Origin: Vulcanimicrobiota bacterium
GTDB taxonomy: Bacteria; Vulcanimicrobiota; Xenobia; Xenobiales; JADMJV01
NCBI GenBank assembly: GCA_019637395.1
Contig: JAHBVR010000014.1
Location: 203,899-267,898, forward strand
Direction: 5' to 3'
DNA: 64,000 nucleotides
The position numbers and the translations under genes were made by a program. The notes under the pieces were generated by a model. The model was not told where the DNA came from. It made no database searches and worked only from the letters and a program-made list of their open reading frames with translations. Shown one piece after another: positions 17,809-25,601 of this stretch (the first letter of the stretch is position 1; every line of letters starts with the position of its first letter).

Positions 17809-18670
17809 TCAATGGACCAGTTCTCGTTCGGCCAGGTCACGAAAAGGTCCGGGGTTTGCGAGCCAGGGCCCGGGCCAGCAGCAACAGTTGCTTCTGGCCG
17901 ACCGAGAAAGTGCTTCCCAGATTTGTTCTTCGCTCAGATCCTGGGCCCCGGCGATGGCGTCGCGCAGGCAGCCGGGAAAGAGTTGAGCGTCCTGCAAAAC
18001 CACTCCGAGCTGGCGGCGTAGATGGCCGAGGTCCAGTTCGTTCAGCGGCATCTGGTCGTAACAGATGGAGCCCTGCTGGGGTTGCTTGAAGCCCAGCAGC
18101 AGGCGCAGCAGGGTGGATTTGCCGGCTCCGGTAGGGTCGACTACGGCCAGCAGTTCGCCGGGGATAAGTTCCAGATCGACATCCTGGAGCACGGGAGCGG
18201 CGCCGGGCTGGTAGGCGAAGGTCACCTTGTGCAGAGAAATGGCGCCTCGCAACTCGTGGACACGGGTGGCCCGCTTACTTTTCGACGGTTCTCGAAGTAT
18301 CGGTTGAAAACGTTGCACCTGAGTCCCAAAAGTGAGCAGGGCGGCCCAGCAGCAGTTGCTCGGTGGCGGTCAGGCAAGCCAGCCAGAGAGGTAGATCCGC
18401 ATTGCCGATCCAAAAGAGCAGGGCCAGCGTCAGGCCCGGCAAGGCCGCCCCCCAGCCCGACTGGAGCGCGGCCAACCGGCGCAAACGGTCCTGCAGGTGA
18501 CGCTGCTGGCCGAAGAGGTCCGACCAGACCTGAAAGCCCCTCTCTTCGGCGCGATGGACTTTCAGGCAACTCAGGCCTTGAATCAGTTGGGCAGCAGGCC
18601 CCAGAGGCGATTCATTCTAGGCCGAAGTCCGTGAGCCTCGCGCTTGAGGTAGGCGCCCGACCATAGATAG
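17809..18670 (-). pseudogene. ABC exporter (bacteriocin/HlyB-type) remnant
   Basis: Read on the minus strand, the 5' part gives a membrane-domain end (IQGLSCLKVHRAEERGFQVW, LAALQSGWGAALPGLTLALL). It then shifts frame to an ATPase domain: LHKVTFAYQPGAAPVLQD, a Walker-A-like VDPTGAGKSTLL whose first Gly is Asp, and QLGVVLQDAQLFPG. Next comes a deletion into VGQKQLLLLARALA (broken signature motif), and the chain ends. Several frameshifts, the missing Walker B and the damaged P-loop make it a pseudogene. It was probably a peptide or NHLM-type exporter. Confidence 0.75.
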
Positions 18671-18856
18671 GATTCAAGCATTGGCGGCCTGTGGCATTTC
18701 AACCGAGGCAGGGCTCGTTCAAGTCAGCTTTGGCGACCTGATCACCGACTTGTGCGCGCCCTTGTATTCGTGACTGCTGATGCCTTCCGCGTCGGGAACC
18801 AGCTTCAGGCCCACGCTTGCCAGTTTCTCTGAGACTACGAATTCAAACGATAGTAA

Positions 18857-18878
18857 AAATCCGCAAGAAATCCGCAAG
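18857..18878. promoter_or_regulatory. Tandem 11-bp direct repeats AAATCCGCAAG x2, possible SARP-type operator
   Basis: Two exact, abutting copies of AAATCCGCAAG lie about 56 bases before the start of the His-rich small gene. A heptamer (CCGCAAG) repeated every 11 bp on one face of the helix is the arrangement bound by SARP-family activators. A related set occurs before the subtilase at 27196. Binding is inferred, not shown. Confidence 0.5.
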
Positions 18879-18933
18879 TTGGTTCTGGCATCCTGACTTC
18901 AGAGACCAACCAACGAAACGGAGAACAAAAACA

Positions 18934-19146
18934 ATGTCCCACATCCAGAGTCACAACCACCACATCCATAATCATAGCAACCGCGTCGACGGCTACAATC
19001 CCCGCACCGAAGGCTATGACCCCAAGAAGTTCAAGCTTCCGTCCGAGGATTTTACGCCCATGCCCCTGCCCCATGTCGACCGGGTGGATATCGGCATCCA
19101 CTCCGGGTGGGACCCCAGTCTGATCCGCCCTACCTTCGCGAAGTAG
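18934..19146 (+). CDS. His-rich small protein
   Basis: This 70-residue protein begins MSHIQSHNHHIHNHSNRVDG, giving at least seven His in the first 20 residues. It ends PHVDRVDIGIHSGWDPSLI. The head could bind Ni, Zn or Cu, but the function is unknown. GGAGA lies about 9 bases before the ATG. The gene stands alone behind CCGCAAG direct repeats. The His-rich stretch recalls the protein at 28283, which lies in the only other locus with similar repeats. Confidence 0.65.
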   Translation: MSHIQSHNHHIHNHSNRVDGYNPRTEGYDPKKFKLPSEDFTPMPLPHVDRVDIGIHSGWDPSLIRPTFAK

Positions 19147-19152
19147 TTCAGG

Positions 19153-19229
19153 AGAGCCCTTCAGCTTCAAAGGCCTTCATCCAGCGTCCGAACAGGGCGC
19201 AGGCCAGGTCTCACGGGCTGAAGGGCTCT
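19153..19229. repeat. 13-bp inverted repeat with a 51-base loop
   Basis: AGAGCCCTTCAGC (19153-19165) pairs exactly with GCTGAAGGGCTCT (19217-19229) just after the His-rich gene. The loop is too long for a simple terminator. It may be a structured 3' end, a regulatory RNA element, or the ends of a tiny miniature element. Confidence 0.5.
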
Positions 19230-19281
19230 TCTTGGCGGCTTGCGCTGAGCCCGACCAATGACAGGCCAGGAGTTCCTCCTC

Positions 19282-20253
19282 ATGGCGACTAAACTCCGCT
19301 GGATGAAGAATGCTGAGCCGCTGGTCGTCCAACTTGCCCGCGGCCACCTGCAGGGCAAGGTTTCCCTGGGCCAGTTGGTGGAATGCGTGGAGCAGACCCT
19401 GCACAAGGTGGAGGAGCACCGCGGTCTGGTTCGCGCTCAAAGCCGGGACCAGCGGCTGGCCCCTGAGCTCGCCGCCGTGGAGCAGTGTTTCGACGACTAC
19501 CTGGGGCTACTGAAGGGGCAGAGCTATCCGCGGGTGGTGGAGCAACTGCCGGCCCGGGCCGAACACCTGGCCCGCGCTTTGGCCCAGCTCGATCATAGTC
19601 GCTGGGTGCTGCAGGGTCCGACTTCTCTGGCCGGACTCAACGAGATCCTTTGGCTGACGCGGGAACAGCAGTGGCAGCGCTTGGAGCAACGTCTCGAACA
19701 GGAACGGCACTTCTGGTCTAGCTATCCGTCTCTCCAGCCTGAAATTCTGCGCCCGCAGGCGCTGCAGTTCGCGGAGGCCTATCTGGGATGGCTGAACCAT
19801 TTTCCGGGTCCGGAGCAGGTGCAAGGCTGGGCCGAGCAGGGGAAGGAACTGGGCCCCGAGCATGCGGCCTGGGATCTCGTGCCTATCGTGCGAGCCAGCC
19901 AGGACGGGCCGACCACCTTCCCCACTTTCAATGCGGTCGTGCACGCTGTTTCTTCGCGCTCCCGCGGTGAGTTGGGCCTGGAGGCAGTGGACCTCTGCCT
20001 GGAGCAGTTGCGCCAGGCCTGCCAGTTGGTTGAGCCGACTGAGGAGGAGGGGTCCAGGGAGTTCGGCGAGTTCCTGGAGGACCTTTCGAAGCTGCTCATG
20101 CACCTGTCCAGGTGGAATGCGGCCGGCGGCCGGGCCGAGGCGCTGCCGCCTTTGCTCAAGCTGCTGCACGAGTTGGGTGACGAATTTACCGACTTCAGGT
20201 CTCTCCTGACAGCGCCTTCCAGGCCTCATTCAGATCCCGAAAGCGTTTCCTAG
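19282..20253 (+). CDS. Hypothetical helical protein
   Basis: This 323-residue protein is rich in Leu, Gln and Glu with long amphipathic helices (LVECVEQTLHKVEEHRGLV, LEQRLEQERHFW) and no membrane segment. I recognise no family. AGGAG lies about 11 bases before ATG 19282, favouring it over ATG 19258. The 3' end overlaps the 3' end of the opposing kinase gene by 59 bases. The kinase and pilin genes next door suggest a role in surface or signalling functions, but this is only position. Confidence 0.6.
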   Translation: MATKLRWMKNAEPLVVQLARGHLQGKVSLGQLVECVEQTLHKVEEHRGLVRAQSRDQRLAPELAAVEQCFDDYLGLLKGQSYPRVVEQLPARAEHLARALAQLDHSRWVLQGPTSLAGLNEILWLTREQQWQRLEQRLEQERHFWSSYPSLQPEILRPQALQFAEAYLGWLNHFPGPEQVQGWAEQGKELGPEHAAWDLVPIVRASQDGPTTFPTFNAVVHAVSSRSRGELGLEAVDLCLEQLRQACQLVEPTEEEGSREFGEFLEDLSKLLMHLSRWNAAGGRAEALPPLLKLLHELGDEFTDFRSLLTAPSRPHSDPESVS

Positions 20254-21406
20254 GGTCCTTGGCCAGCATGCGGTCGATGGCCGCGGCCATCCCTTCGGGT
20301 AGGTGGGGAGCCACCTCGCGCAGCGGCGGCGGCACCAGGTCGAGCTGCTGATCGACCACCTCCATCGCATCCTTACCGTCGAAGGGCCGTTTCCCGCTGA
20401 GGATTTCGTAGAGAATCACGCCCAGGGCATACTGATCGCTGGCTGGATCGATGTCTCCCTCAATTTGTTCCGGGGCCATGTATTGGGGGGTGCCCATCAC
20501 CAGGCCGGTGGCGGTGACCACCGTCAGCCCGTCGCCGCGCGACACGCCAAAATCCAACACCTTGATCTGGCCCGACTCGGTCAGCAGCAGGTTATCCGGC
20601 TTGAGGTCGCGGTGCACGATGTTGGCCTGGTGAGCCTGGAGCAGTCCCTGGAAGACCGGCCCGAAGAGCTGTAGTGCGCGCTCAGGCGGGCATCGTGGCT
20701 CTTCACGCAGTAACTCCCTAAGGTTCTTTCCGCGTAGCAATTCCAGGACCATGTAGCAGCGCGAGCCCACTTCTCCGGCATCATAGTGGCGCACCAGATT
20801 GGGGTGGTGGAGCGATTGCAATACTTTGGACTCGCGCAGCATCCGCTTGCGCGCATCGGCGGAGTCCTCTTTCATCACCTTGAAAGCAAACTCTTGAGAG
20901 CCGTGGGTGGCCCGGTAAACATCGGCCATGGCGCCCTGTCCAAGAAATTCTTGAATTTGGTAGGGTCCAATCTGCTGGCCCCGCAGACCGCGAGCGGGCG
21001 GCGCGGGGCGAGAGCGGCGGCGGCGCCCGAGCCAGATCAGAACTCCAGCCAGCGGCACCAGGGCCAGGCCCCAGTATTTTTTACTCCAGTAGAGCGCCTG
21101 CTGGCAGCGGTTGGACACCCCGGGCAAGGGCGTGAGGTGATAGCTTCCCTGGCGGGGTAACACGCCCTGAGCTTCCTGGACGGAGAAGCTTTGGCGTAAC
21201 TCGGCATAGCCGCTCCGGCGCAAAACCAGAGTCAACTGCGCGGACATGCCGGGTTCGAAACGCACCCCCTGATCGGCCGTCCCAAGGGAGCTGGCCGAGA
21301 CTTCGGGGATCCAAACCTCGGCATCGTCCGGTTCGCAGTGGATGCGCAGCTCCTGAGTCTGGGCCTGGAGCCAGAGAGTGAGCAGGAGCCACAGGAAGAC
21401 ACGCAC
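20195..21406 (-). CDS. Transmembrane Ser/Thr protein kinase with exported N-terminal domain
   Basis: This 403-residue protein is reversed from the usual bacterial order. It has a signal peptide (1-17), a PEGA-like beta domain of about 90 residues outside the membrane, a helix at about 112-128, then a cytoplasmic kinase domain (about 147-400). The kinase has the Gly loop (LGQGAMADVY), VAIK-type Lys in FAFKVMKE, IVHRDLKPDNLLL, LDFG and MAPEQ, so it looks active. It is divergent from the pilin cluster and shares that promoter region. A similar kinase lies after the pilins at 24336. Confidence 0.92.
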   Translation of the reverse strand: MRVFLWLLLTLWLQAQTQELRIHCEPDDAEVWIPEVSASSLGTADQGVRFEPGMSAQLTLVLRRSGYAELRQSFSVQEAQGVLPRQGSYHLTPLPGVSNRCQQALYWSKKYWGLALVPLAGVLIWLGRRRRSRPAPPARGLRGQQIGPYQIQEFLGQGAMADVYRATHGSQEFAFKVMKEDSADARKRMLRESKVLQSLHHPNLVRHYDAGEVGSRCYMVLELLRGKNLRELLREEPRCPPERALQLFGPVFQGLLQAHQANIVHRDLKPDNLLLTESGQIKVLDFGVSRGDGLTVVTATGLVMGTPQYMAPEQIEGDIDPASDQYALGVILYEILSGKRPFDGKDAMEVVDQQLDLVPPPLREVAPHLPEGMAAAIDRMLAKDPRKRFRDLNEAWKALSGET

Positions 21407-21470
21407 GATCCCTGGCTTCGCAGGGCCCCGCGGCAGGTCCTACCTGGCGGGAAGCGAACTCTGCCAGGTC

Positions 21471-23315
21471 ATGAGAATGCGATGGAGACGGGGAATGTCC
21501 ATCCTCTCGGTTCTGATGCTGGTCACAGTGTTGAGCCTGCTGGCGAGCACCATGGCGGGCGTTTATCTGATGAATCTGAACTTTGCGCAGACCCACCAGA
21601 ATGCCGCGCTGGCCCTCCAGGAAGCCGATGCCGCCGTGGGTCGGCTCACCACCGCCCTGGTGCAGAACCTCGACCTGAACCTGACCGATTGGACCTACCA
21701 GGGCACTCTGGGCAAGGCCGATCCCGATCCCGAGGTCTGGGCCGCCATCAGCTTCGGCGACCGAACCATTGGTGGGGTGCACCTGCCTCGCTCCATCAAC
21801 AATTTTGGCGGGAGCGCCTCCGACCACGAGACCCCCCCGGGAAAGTGCCGAGTCTACGCGGTGGGCTACTGCCGTGGGGTGATCCAGACGGTGGAAGTGC
21901 TGCTGTCGGCCCCACCCTATCCTTACGGGCTGGCGGTGGCGGGAAATCTCGAAAGCGAGGCCCTGACCATCCGGGGCACGGCCGACGGCGACGATTCTCC
22001 GCGCCCGGGCCATCTGGCCACGCGCCGGAAGTTGACTCTGGGGGCCAATAGCTACATTTCCGGCGATGTTTATGCTCGCGAGGCGGACATTTCTCCCAGC
22101 AATTGCACCATTCTCGGGGCCCGGCGTCTGTCGGAGACCCCGCGGGAGCTGCCTCTTTTAGACATCGATGAACTGTTCGGCAAAGTCACCGGTCACGCCG
22201 TCAAGATCGATGTGCCCGCCATGTTCAATCCGCAAGTCCTGAACACGCTCTACACCTGGGGAACGCCGGGAAACAATGCCGATACCCTGAGGCTGGAAAC
22301 CAGTTCCATCCACTTTGACAATGGTATCCTGAGGGTCTATGGGAGCGTCTCCATTGACGCGGTCACGCTGAGCGGCAAGGGGGCCATCCTGTGCACCGGT
22401 AACCTGACTATCGACAGCCAGACCGACCTGGATGGCAGGGACGACTGGCTGGCACTGGTGGCGGGCGGCAAGATCACCCTGCGCTCGGGTAACCACACTC
22501 AAATTCGAGGTATTGTCTACGCCCAGCAGGGGTTGGAGGCCGAGAAGGTGCTGGTGAATGGCAGCGCCATCTGCAATTCCGCCAGCGACCCCGACCAGGC
22601 CGCGGCAAAGTTGACGAACTGCGAATTTGCCAGCGACCCCACCACCGCCAACGTGACTCTGACGGTCCAGATCAGCGGAGACGCCAGCGGCAACGGGGGG
22701 ATTGAGCGCACCAACGGCAGCGGCCAGGCCCCTTTCAGTCTGTCGCGCAATGCCCAGGGCCTGGCCTCGGTCAGCGGTGGAGGAACGGTCGAAAGCGGCG
22801 AGATCATGGCCTCCGGTATGGATAGATTTGTCAATTCGAATGGACCTCCCTTCAGCATTCCGGCCAATGCGCTCACGGGCAATGGCCCGGCGGCCGACGC
22901 GGTGCTGGACCAGTTCAAGACCCTGGGAACGCTGTCGCAAAGTCTGGATTCCGCCCGGCAGGCTCTGGCGGCGGCCGAGGCGGCCCTGGCGGCGGCCCAG
23001 GCCGCCGACGATGACGATGACGACGGGAACTCCGGCCAGGTGGAAGCGGCCCGCCAGGCGGTGGAAGCGGCCCAGGCTGCCGTGGACGCGCAACTGGAGG
23101 CCTTCAATCAGCAGGCCAGTGCGGCTCAATCCGCCTACCAGAACTATGTCCAGACCACCACCGGCTCCAGCAGTTCGGTCTCCAGTGGAGGTGGTGGTGG
23201 GGGCTCCGGTCCGCCGGCGCCTCCCCTGAAGCTGAACTTCGACATCAACGCCTTTCTGCCCAAGAGCGAGTCTTATCGCATTAGCTACTACCGGATCCAC
23301 AAAGGGCTGCCCTGA
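21471..23315 (+). CDS. PilX-like minor pilin/pilus assembly protein with large exported domain
   Basis: From ATG 21471 the protein is 614 residues. A short basic head (MRMRWRRGMSI) is followed by one hydrophobic helix (SVLMLVTVLSLLASTMAGVY), as in PilX-type minor pilins that lack the Glu at +5. The body has beta-rich repeats (GNLTIDSQTDLDGRDDWLAL, AGGKITLRSGNHTQIRGIVY) like bactofilin or autotransporter strands. Then come an Ala/Glu coiled coil (about 515-575), a Gly-rich linker and a short tail. Its stop overlaps the next start (TGATG). It probably caps or primes a type IV pilus or type II-like pseudopilus. Confidence 0.75.
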   Translation: MRMRWRRGMSILSVLMLVTVLSLLASTMAGVYLMNLNFAQTHQNAALALQEADAAVGRLTTALVQNLDLNLTDWTYQGTLGKADPDPEVWAAISFGDRTIGGVHLPRSINNFGGSASDHETPPGKCRVYAVGYCRGVIQTVEVLLSAPPYPYGLAVAGNLESEALTIRGTADGDDSPRPGHLATRRKLTLGANSYISGDVYAREADISPSNCTILGARRLSETPRELPLLDIDELFGKVTGHAVKIDVPAMFNPQVLNTLYTWGTPGNNADTLRLETSSIHFDNGILRVYGSVSIDAVTLSGKGAILCTGNLTIDSQTDLDGRDDWLALVAGGKITLRSGNHTQIRGIVYAQQGLEAEKVLVNGSAICNSASDPDQAAAKLTNCEFASDPTTANVTLTVQISGDASGNGGIERTNGSGQAPFSLSRNAQGLASVSGGGTVESGEIMASGMDRFVNSNGPPFSIPANALTGNGPAADAVLDQFKTLGTLSQSLDSARQALAAAEAALAAAQAADDDDDDGNSGQVEAARQAVEAAQAAVDAQLEAFNQQASAAQSAYQNYVQTTTGSSSSVSSGGGGGGSGPPAPPLKLNFDINAFLPKSESYRISYYRIHKGLP

Positions 23316-23707
23316 TGTCTCGACGGTCGGGTTTCAGCCTCTCGGAAGTGCTGGTTTCGCTGCTCATCCTCTCGCTGGTTTCGGTCTTGATGGTAGGGGT
23401 CATTCCCAGCTCTATTTTCGGTTTGCGCCAAGCCCAGCACCGGCAGGCGGCCCTGCAGCTCTGCCAGACCACCAGCGCCGGGCTGCGCTCGGTGGGCTTC
23501 GACCAGTTGGCGGTCAGCGATTGGAGTCCGGATAAGACTTACCAGGTGGACTCGTTGGATTATACGATCCAATACCGGATTTCCGAACTGGCCGAGCAGG
23601 ACCCGACCAGTCACAAGCCCCTGGCCAAGTTGATCGAATGCCGCGTGCGCTGGTTCATTCAGCACCGGCCCAGCCGCTACGAGTATGCCACGCTGGTGTT
23701 GCGCTGA
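23315..23707 (+). CDS. Prepilin-like protein (PilV/GspI type)
   Basis: This 130-residue protein has a class III prepilin signal: basic MSRRSG, then FSLSEVLVSLLILSLVSVLM with Glu at +5 after the Gly-Phe cleavage site. The globular part is short, as for minor pilins. It overlaps both neighbours (TGATG at each end), so it is made in step with the PilX-like and PilW-like subunits. It would be cleaved by a PilD-type peptidase encoded elsewhere. Confidence 0.88.
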   Translation: MSRRSGFSLSEVLVSLLILSLVSVLMVGVIPSSIFGLRQAQHRQAALQLCQTTSAGLRSVGFDQLAVSDWSPDKTYQVDSLDYTIQYRISELAEQDPTSHKPLAKLIECRVRWFIQHRPSRYEYATLVLR

Positions 23708-24342
23708 TGCGGCGGACGGGCACGACCTTGCTGGAATTGGTGGTGGCCATCGGGCTGCTGGGGGTGGTCACCTTTCTGCTGATGCAGCTCTTTCTTCCCA
23801 GTATGTGGATGTTCAATCGGCAGCAATCGAATAGTGAGAGTTTTCAGAATTCGATGTTTCTGACCCAGCGTCTGCAAATCGAGTTGACTCATTCCTGCTG
23901 GGAAACGGTCACGCTGGTCCAGAATCAGCCCGCCGCGGGAGTGGCCTGGGCGCTTTCTTTGCGCCCGGTGCTGCGCTATGCGGCCAGTTCCGGCAATCCC
24001 ATCGTAGAGGAGAGGTTCCTGGTCTACTTTCATAACCCGGAGCAGAAGAAGGTCTATTTCTTTCCTTGGGTTCCGGTGGTTCCGGCGGGGGAGGAGTTCC
24101 CGCTCAAATTAACTCCGGCCGCCTTGTCGGCGGCTTGCCTGAATTCCCAGAATGTTCGCGAGCGTCGAATGCTGACGCGCTATGTCAGCGAGTTTTCTTT
24201 CACCGATCGGGATGGTTCTCTGACCATTCTGGATCCGCCTCTGCAATTTCACCTGGTGGTTCAGGTCCCCGATGCCAACAATCGGGGCGTGGAAACGACC
24301 ACCACCGACATTCCTCTCCAGTGCAGGAATGTTCGTTGGTAG
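23707..24342 (+). CDS. Prepilin-like protein (PilW/GspJ type)
   Basis: This 211-residue protein begins MRRTGTTLLELVVAIGLLG, a prepilin signal with Gly-Thr cleavage and Glu at +5 followed by one hydrophobic helix. The longer globular part fits PilW/GspJ. The ATG overlaps the stop of the preceding pilin, and its 3' end overlaps the start of the kinase gene, so all four genes form one operon. The small number of pilins and the lack of a major pilin or motor suggest accessory tip subunits. Confidence 0.85.
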   Translation: MRRTGTTLLELVVAIGLLGVVTFLLMQLFLPSMWMFNRQQSNSESFQNSMFLTQRLQIELTHSCWETVTLVQNQPAAGVAWALSLRPVLRYAASSGNPIVEERFLVYFHNPEQKKVYFFPWVPVVPAGEEFPLKLTPAALSAACLNSQNVRERRMLTRYVSEFSFTDRDGSLTILDPPLQFHLVVQVPDANNRGVETTTTDIPLQCRNVRW

Positions 24343-25580
24343 GGAGCTGGAGGCTCCTACTCAGTCTGGCTCTGGTGCTCGCTCAAGGGTTGTGGTCCTG
24401 GCCTCGCCGTCTCGGCCCGGGACTGTATGTGGAGACGGTTCCCTCGGGTTGCCGCGTGATTTTGAGGAGCAAATTGACCCTGGCGGTGGGGCCCACCGGC
24501 CGCTTTCAGGCCGGGGTGGGCGGCATCGAACTGGGCCGCACGCCCGGCCCGCTGCAGTTGGAAGAGAAGGAGCTCCCGGCTTTGCTCAGCTTTGAGCTGC
24601 CCGGCTTCGAGCCGCTGGAGCGTCCTTTCCCCAGGGATGCCTTTCGTCATCCTCAGAGGCTGAGGCTCACCCCCAAGATTCCTGTGCTGGTGCCTCTAGC
24701 CTATCGGATCGGGCGGGACTTCCCTTTTGCCTCTCTGTTGCTGGCCTTCTGGCTGGGGACCGGCCTGCTCTGGCTGGGCCGGCGCCGGCGCGAGCGCCAG
24801 ACCGAAGAACGCCTGCGCACGTCGGCGACTCTGGTTCAAGGTGACAGGATTGGTCCGTATCGAGTGCAACGCGAGTTGGGTCGGGGTGGCATGGGTGTGG
24901 TCTACCAGGTGCTTTCGCCGTCAGGAACGCCCCTTGCTCTCAAGCTTTTGCAGCCGGTGGCGCGGCCCGAAGAGGAGGTTCGGGCTTTGTTGGGTCTGCA
25001 GCATCCCAATGTGGTCCATATTTTGGACTGGGGCGAGGCCGAGGGGCAATTCTATCTGGTCATGGAGTGGGTGGAGGGACAGACCCTGGCTGAGGTGGTT
25101 GGCGAACAATTGCCGGACGTTGCCCAGCTGACCGATTGGATGAGCCAGTTGTGCCAGGCCCTGGCCTATATCCACGGCAAGTCGATTGTCCACAACGACC
25201 TGAAACCTTCCAATCTCATGCTGCGTGACGGTCGGCTGATTCTGATGGATTTCGGCATTGCTCACAGCTCGGAGCGGCCGCGCGCCCAACTGGGCACCCC
25301 CGGCTATGTGGCCCCCGAGAAGATCCACGGTGGTGCCGGAGATTGGCGCTCCGACTATTACTCGGCGGCTTGCTGCTGGTTTTACTTGTGGGAGGGCCGG
25401 CCCGCCTTCGAGGGGCGTACTCCGGTGCAGACTCTTCGTCTACAAGGTCAGGGCCAGTTGCCCGCCGGCCAGCGGCCCATGCCGGAGCAATGGTTCAGCT
25501 TGTGGTCGCGCTGGATGAATTCGGACCCGGATCAGCGGACGGCGCCCTCCAGCGCGGAAACCGCCCGGGAATTCAGGTAA
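24336..25580 (+). CDS. Ser/Thr protein kinase with exported PEGA-like domain, non-RD
   Basis: TTG 24336 gives a 414-residue protein with AGGA 7 bases upstream. An alternative is GTG 24321. The layout matches the kinase at 20195: a hydrophobic signal (LLLSLALVLAQGLWSW), a beta-rich outside domain (YVETVPSGCRVILRSK), a helix near 130-146, then the kinase (ELGRGGMGVVYQV, LALKLL, IVHNDLKPSNLML, MDFG, APEK). The catalytic loop has HND rather than HRD, so it is a non-RD kinase that does not need activation-loop phosphorylation in known cases. It is coupled to the pilin gene upstream and precedes the FHA regulator by 21 bases, a likely kinase-reader pair. Confidence 0.88.
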   Translation: MVGSWRLLLSLALVLAQGLWSWPRRLGPGLYVETVPSGCRVILRSKLTLAVGPTGRFQAGVGGIELGRTPGPLQLEEKELPALLSFELPGFEPLERPFPRDAFRHPQRLRLTPKIPVLVPLAYRIGRDFPFASLLLAFWLGTGLLWLGRRRRERQTEERLRTSATLVQGDRIGPYRVQRELGRGGMGVVYQVLSPSGTPLALKLLQPVARPEEEVRALLGLQHPNVVHILDWGEAEGQFYLVMEWVEGQTLAEVVGEQLPDVAQLTDWMSQLCQALAYIHGKSIVHNDLKPSNLMLRDGRLILMDFGIAHSSERPRAQLGTPGYVAPEKIHGGAGDWRSDYYSAACCWFYLWEGRPAFEGRTPVQTLRLQGQGQLPAGQRPMPEQWFSLWSRWMNSDPDQRTAPSSAETAREFR

Positions 25581-25601
25581 AGGGCGAGGAAAGGCCCAGC
25601 T

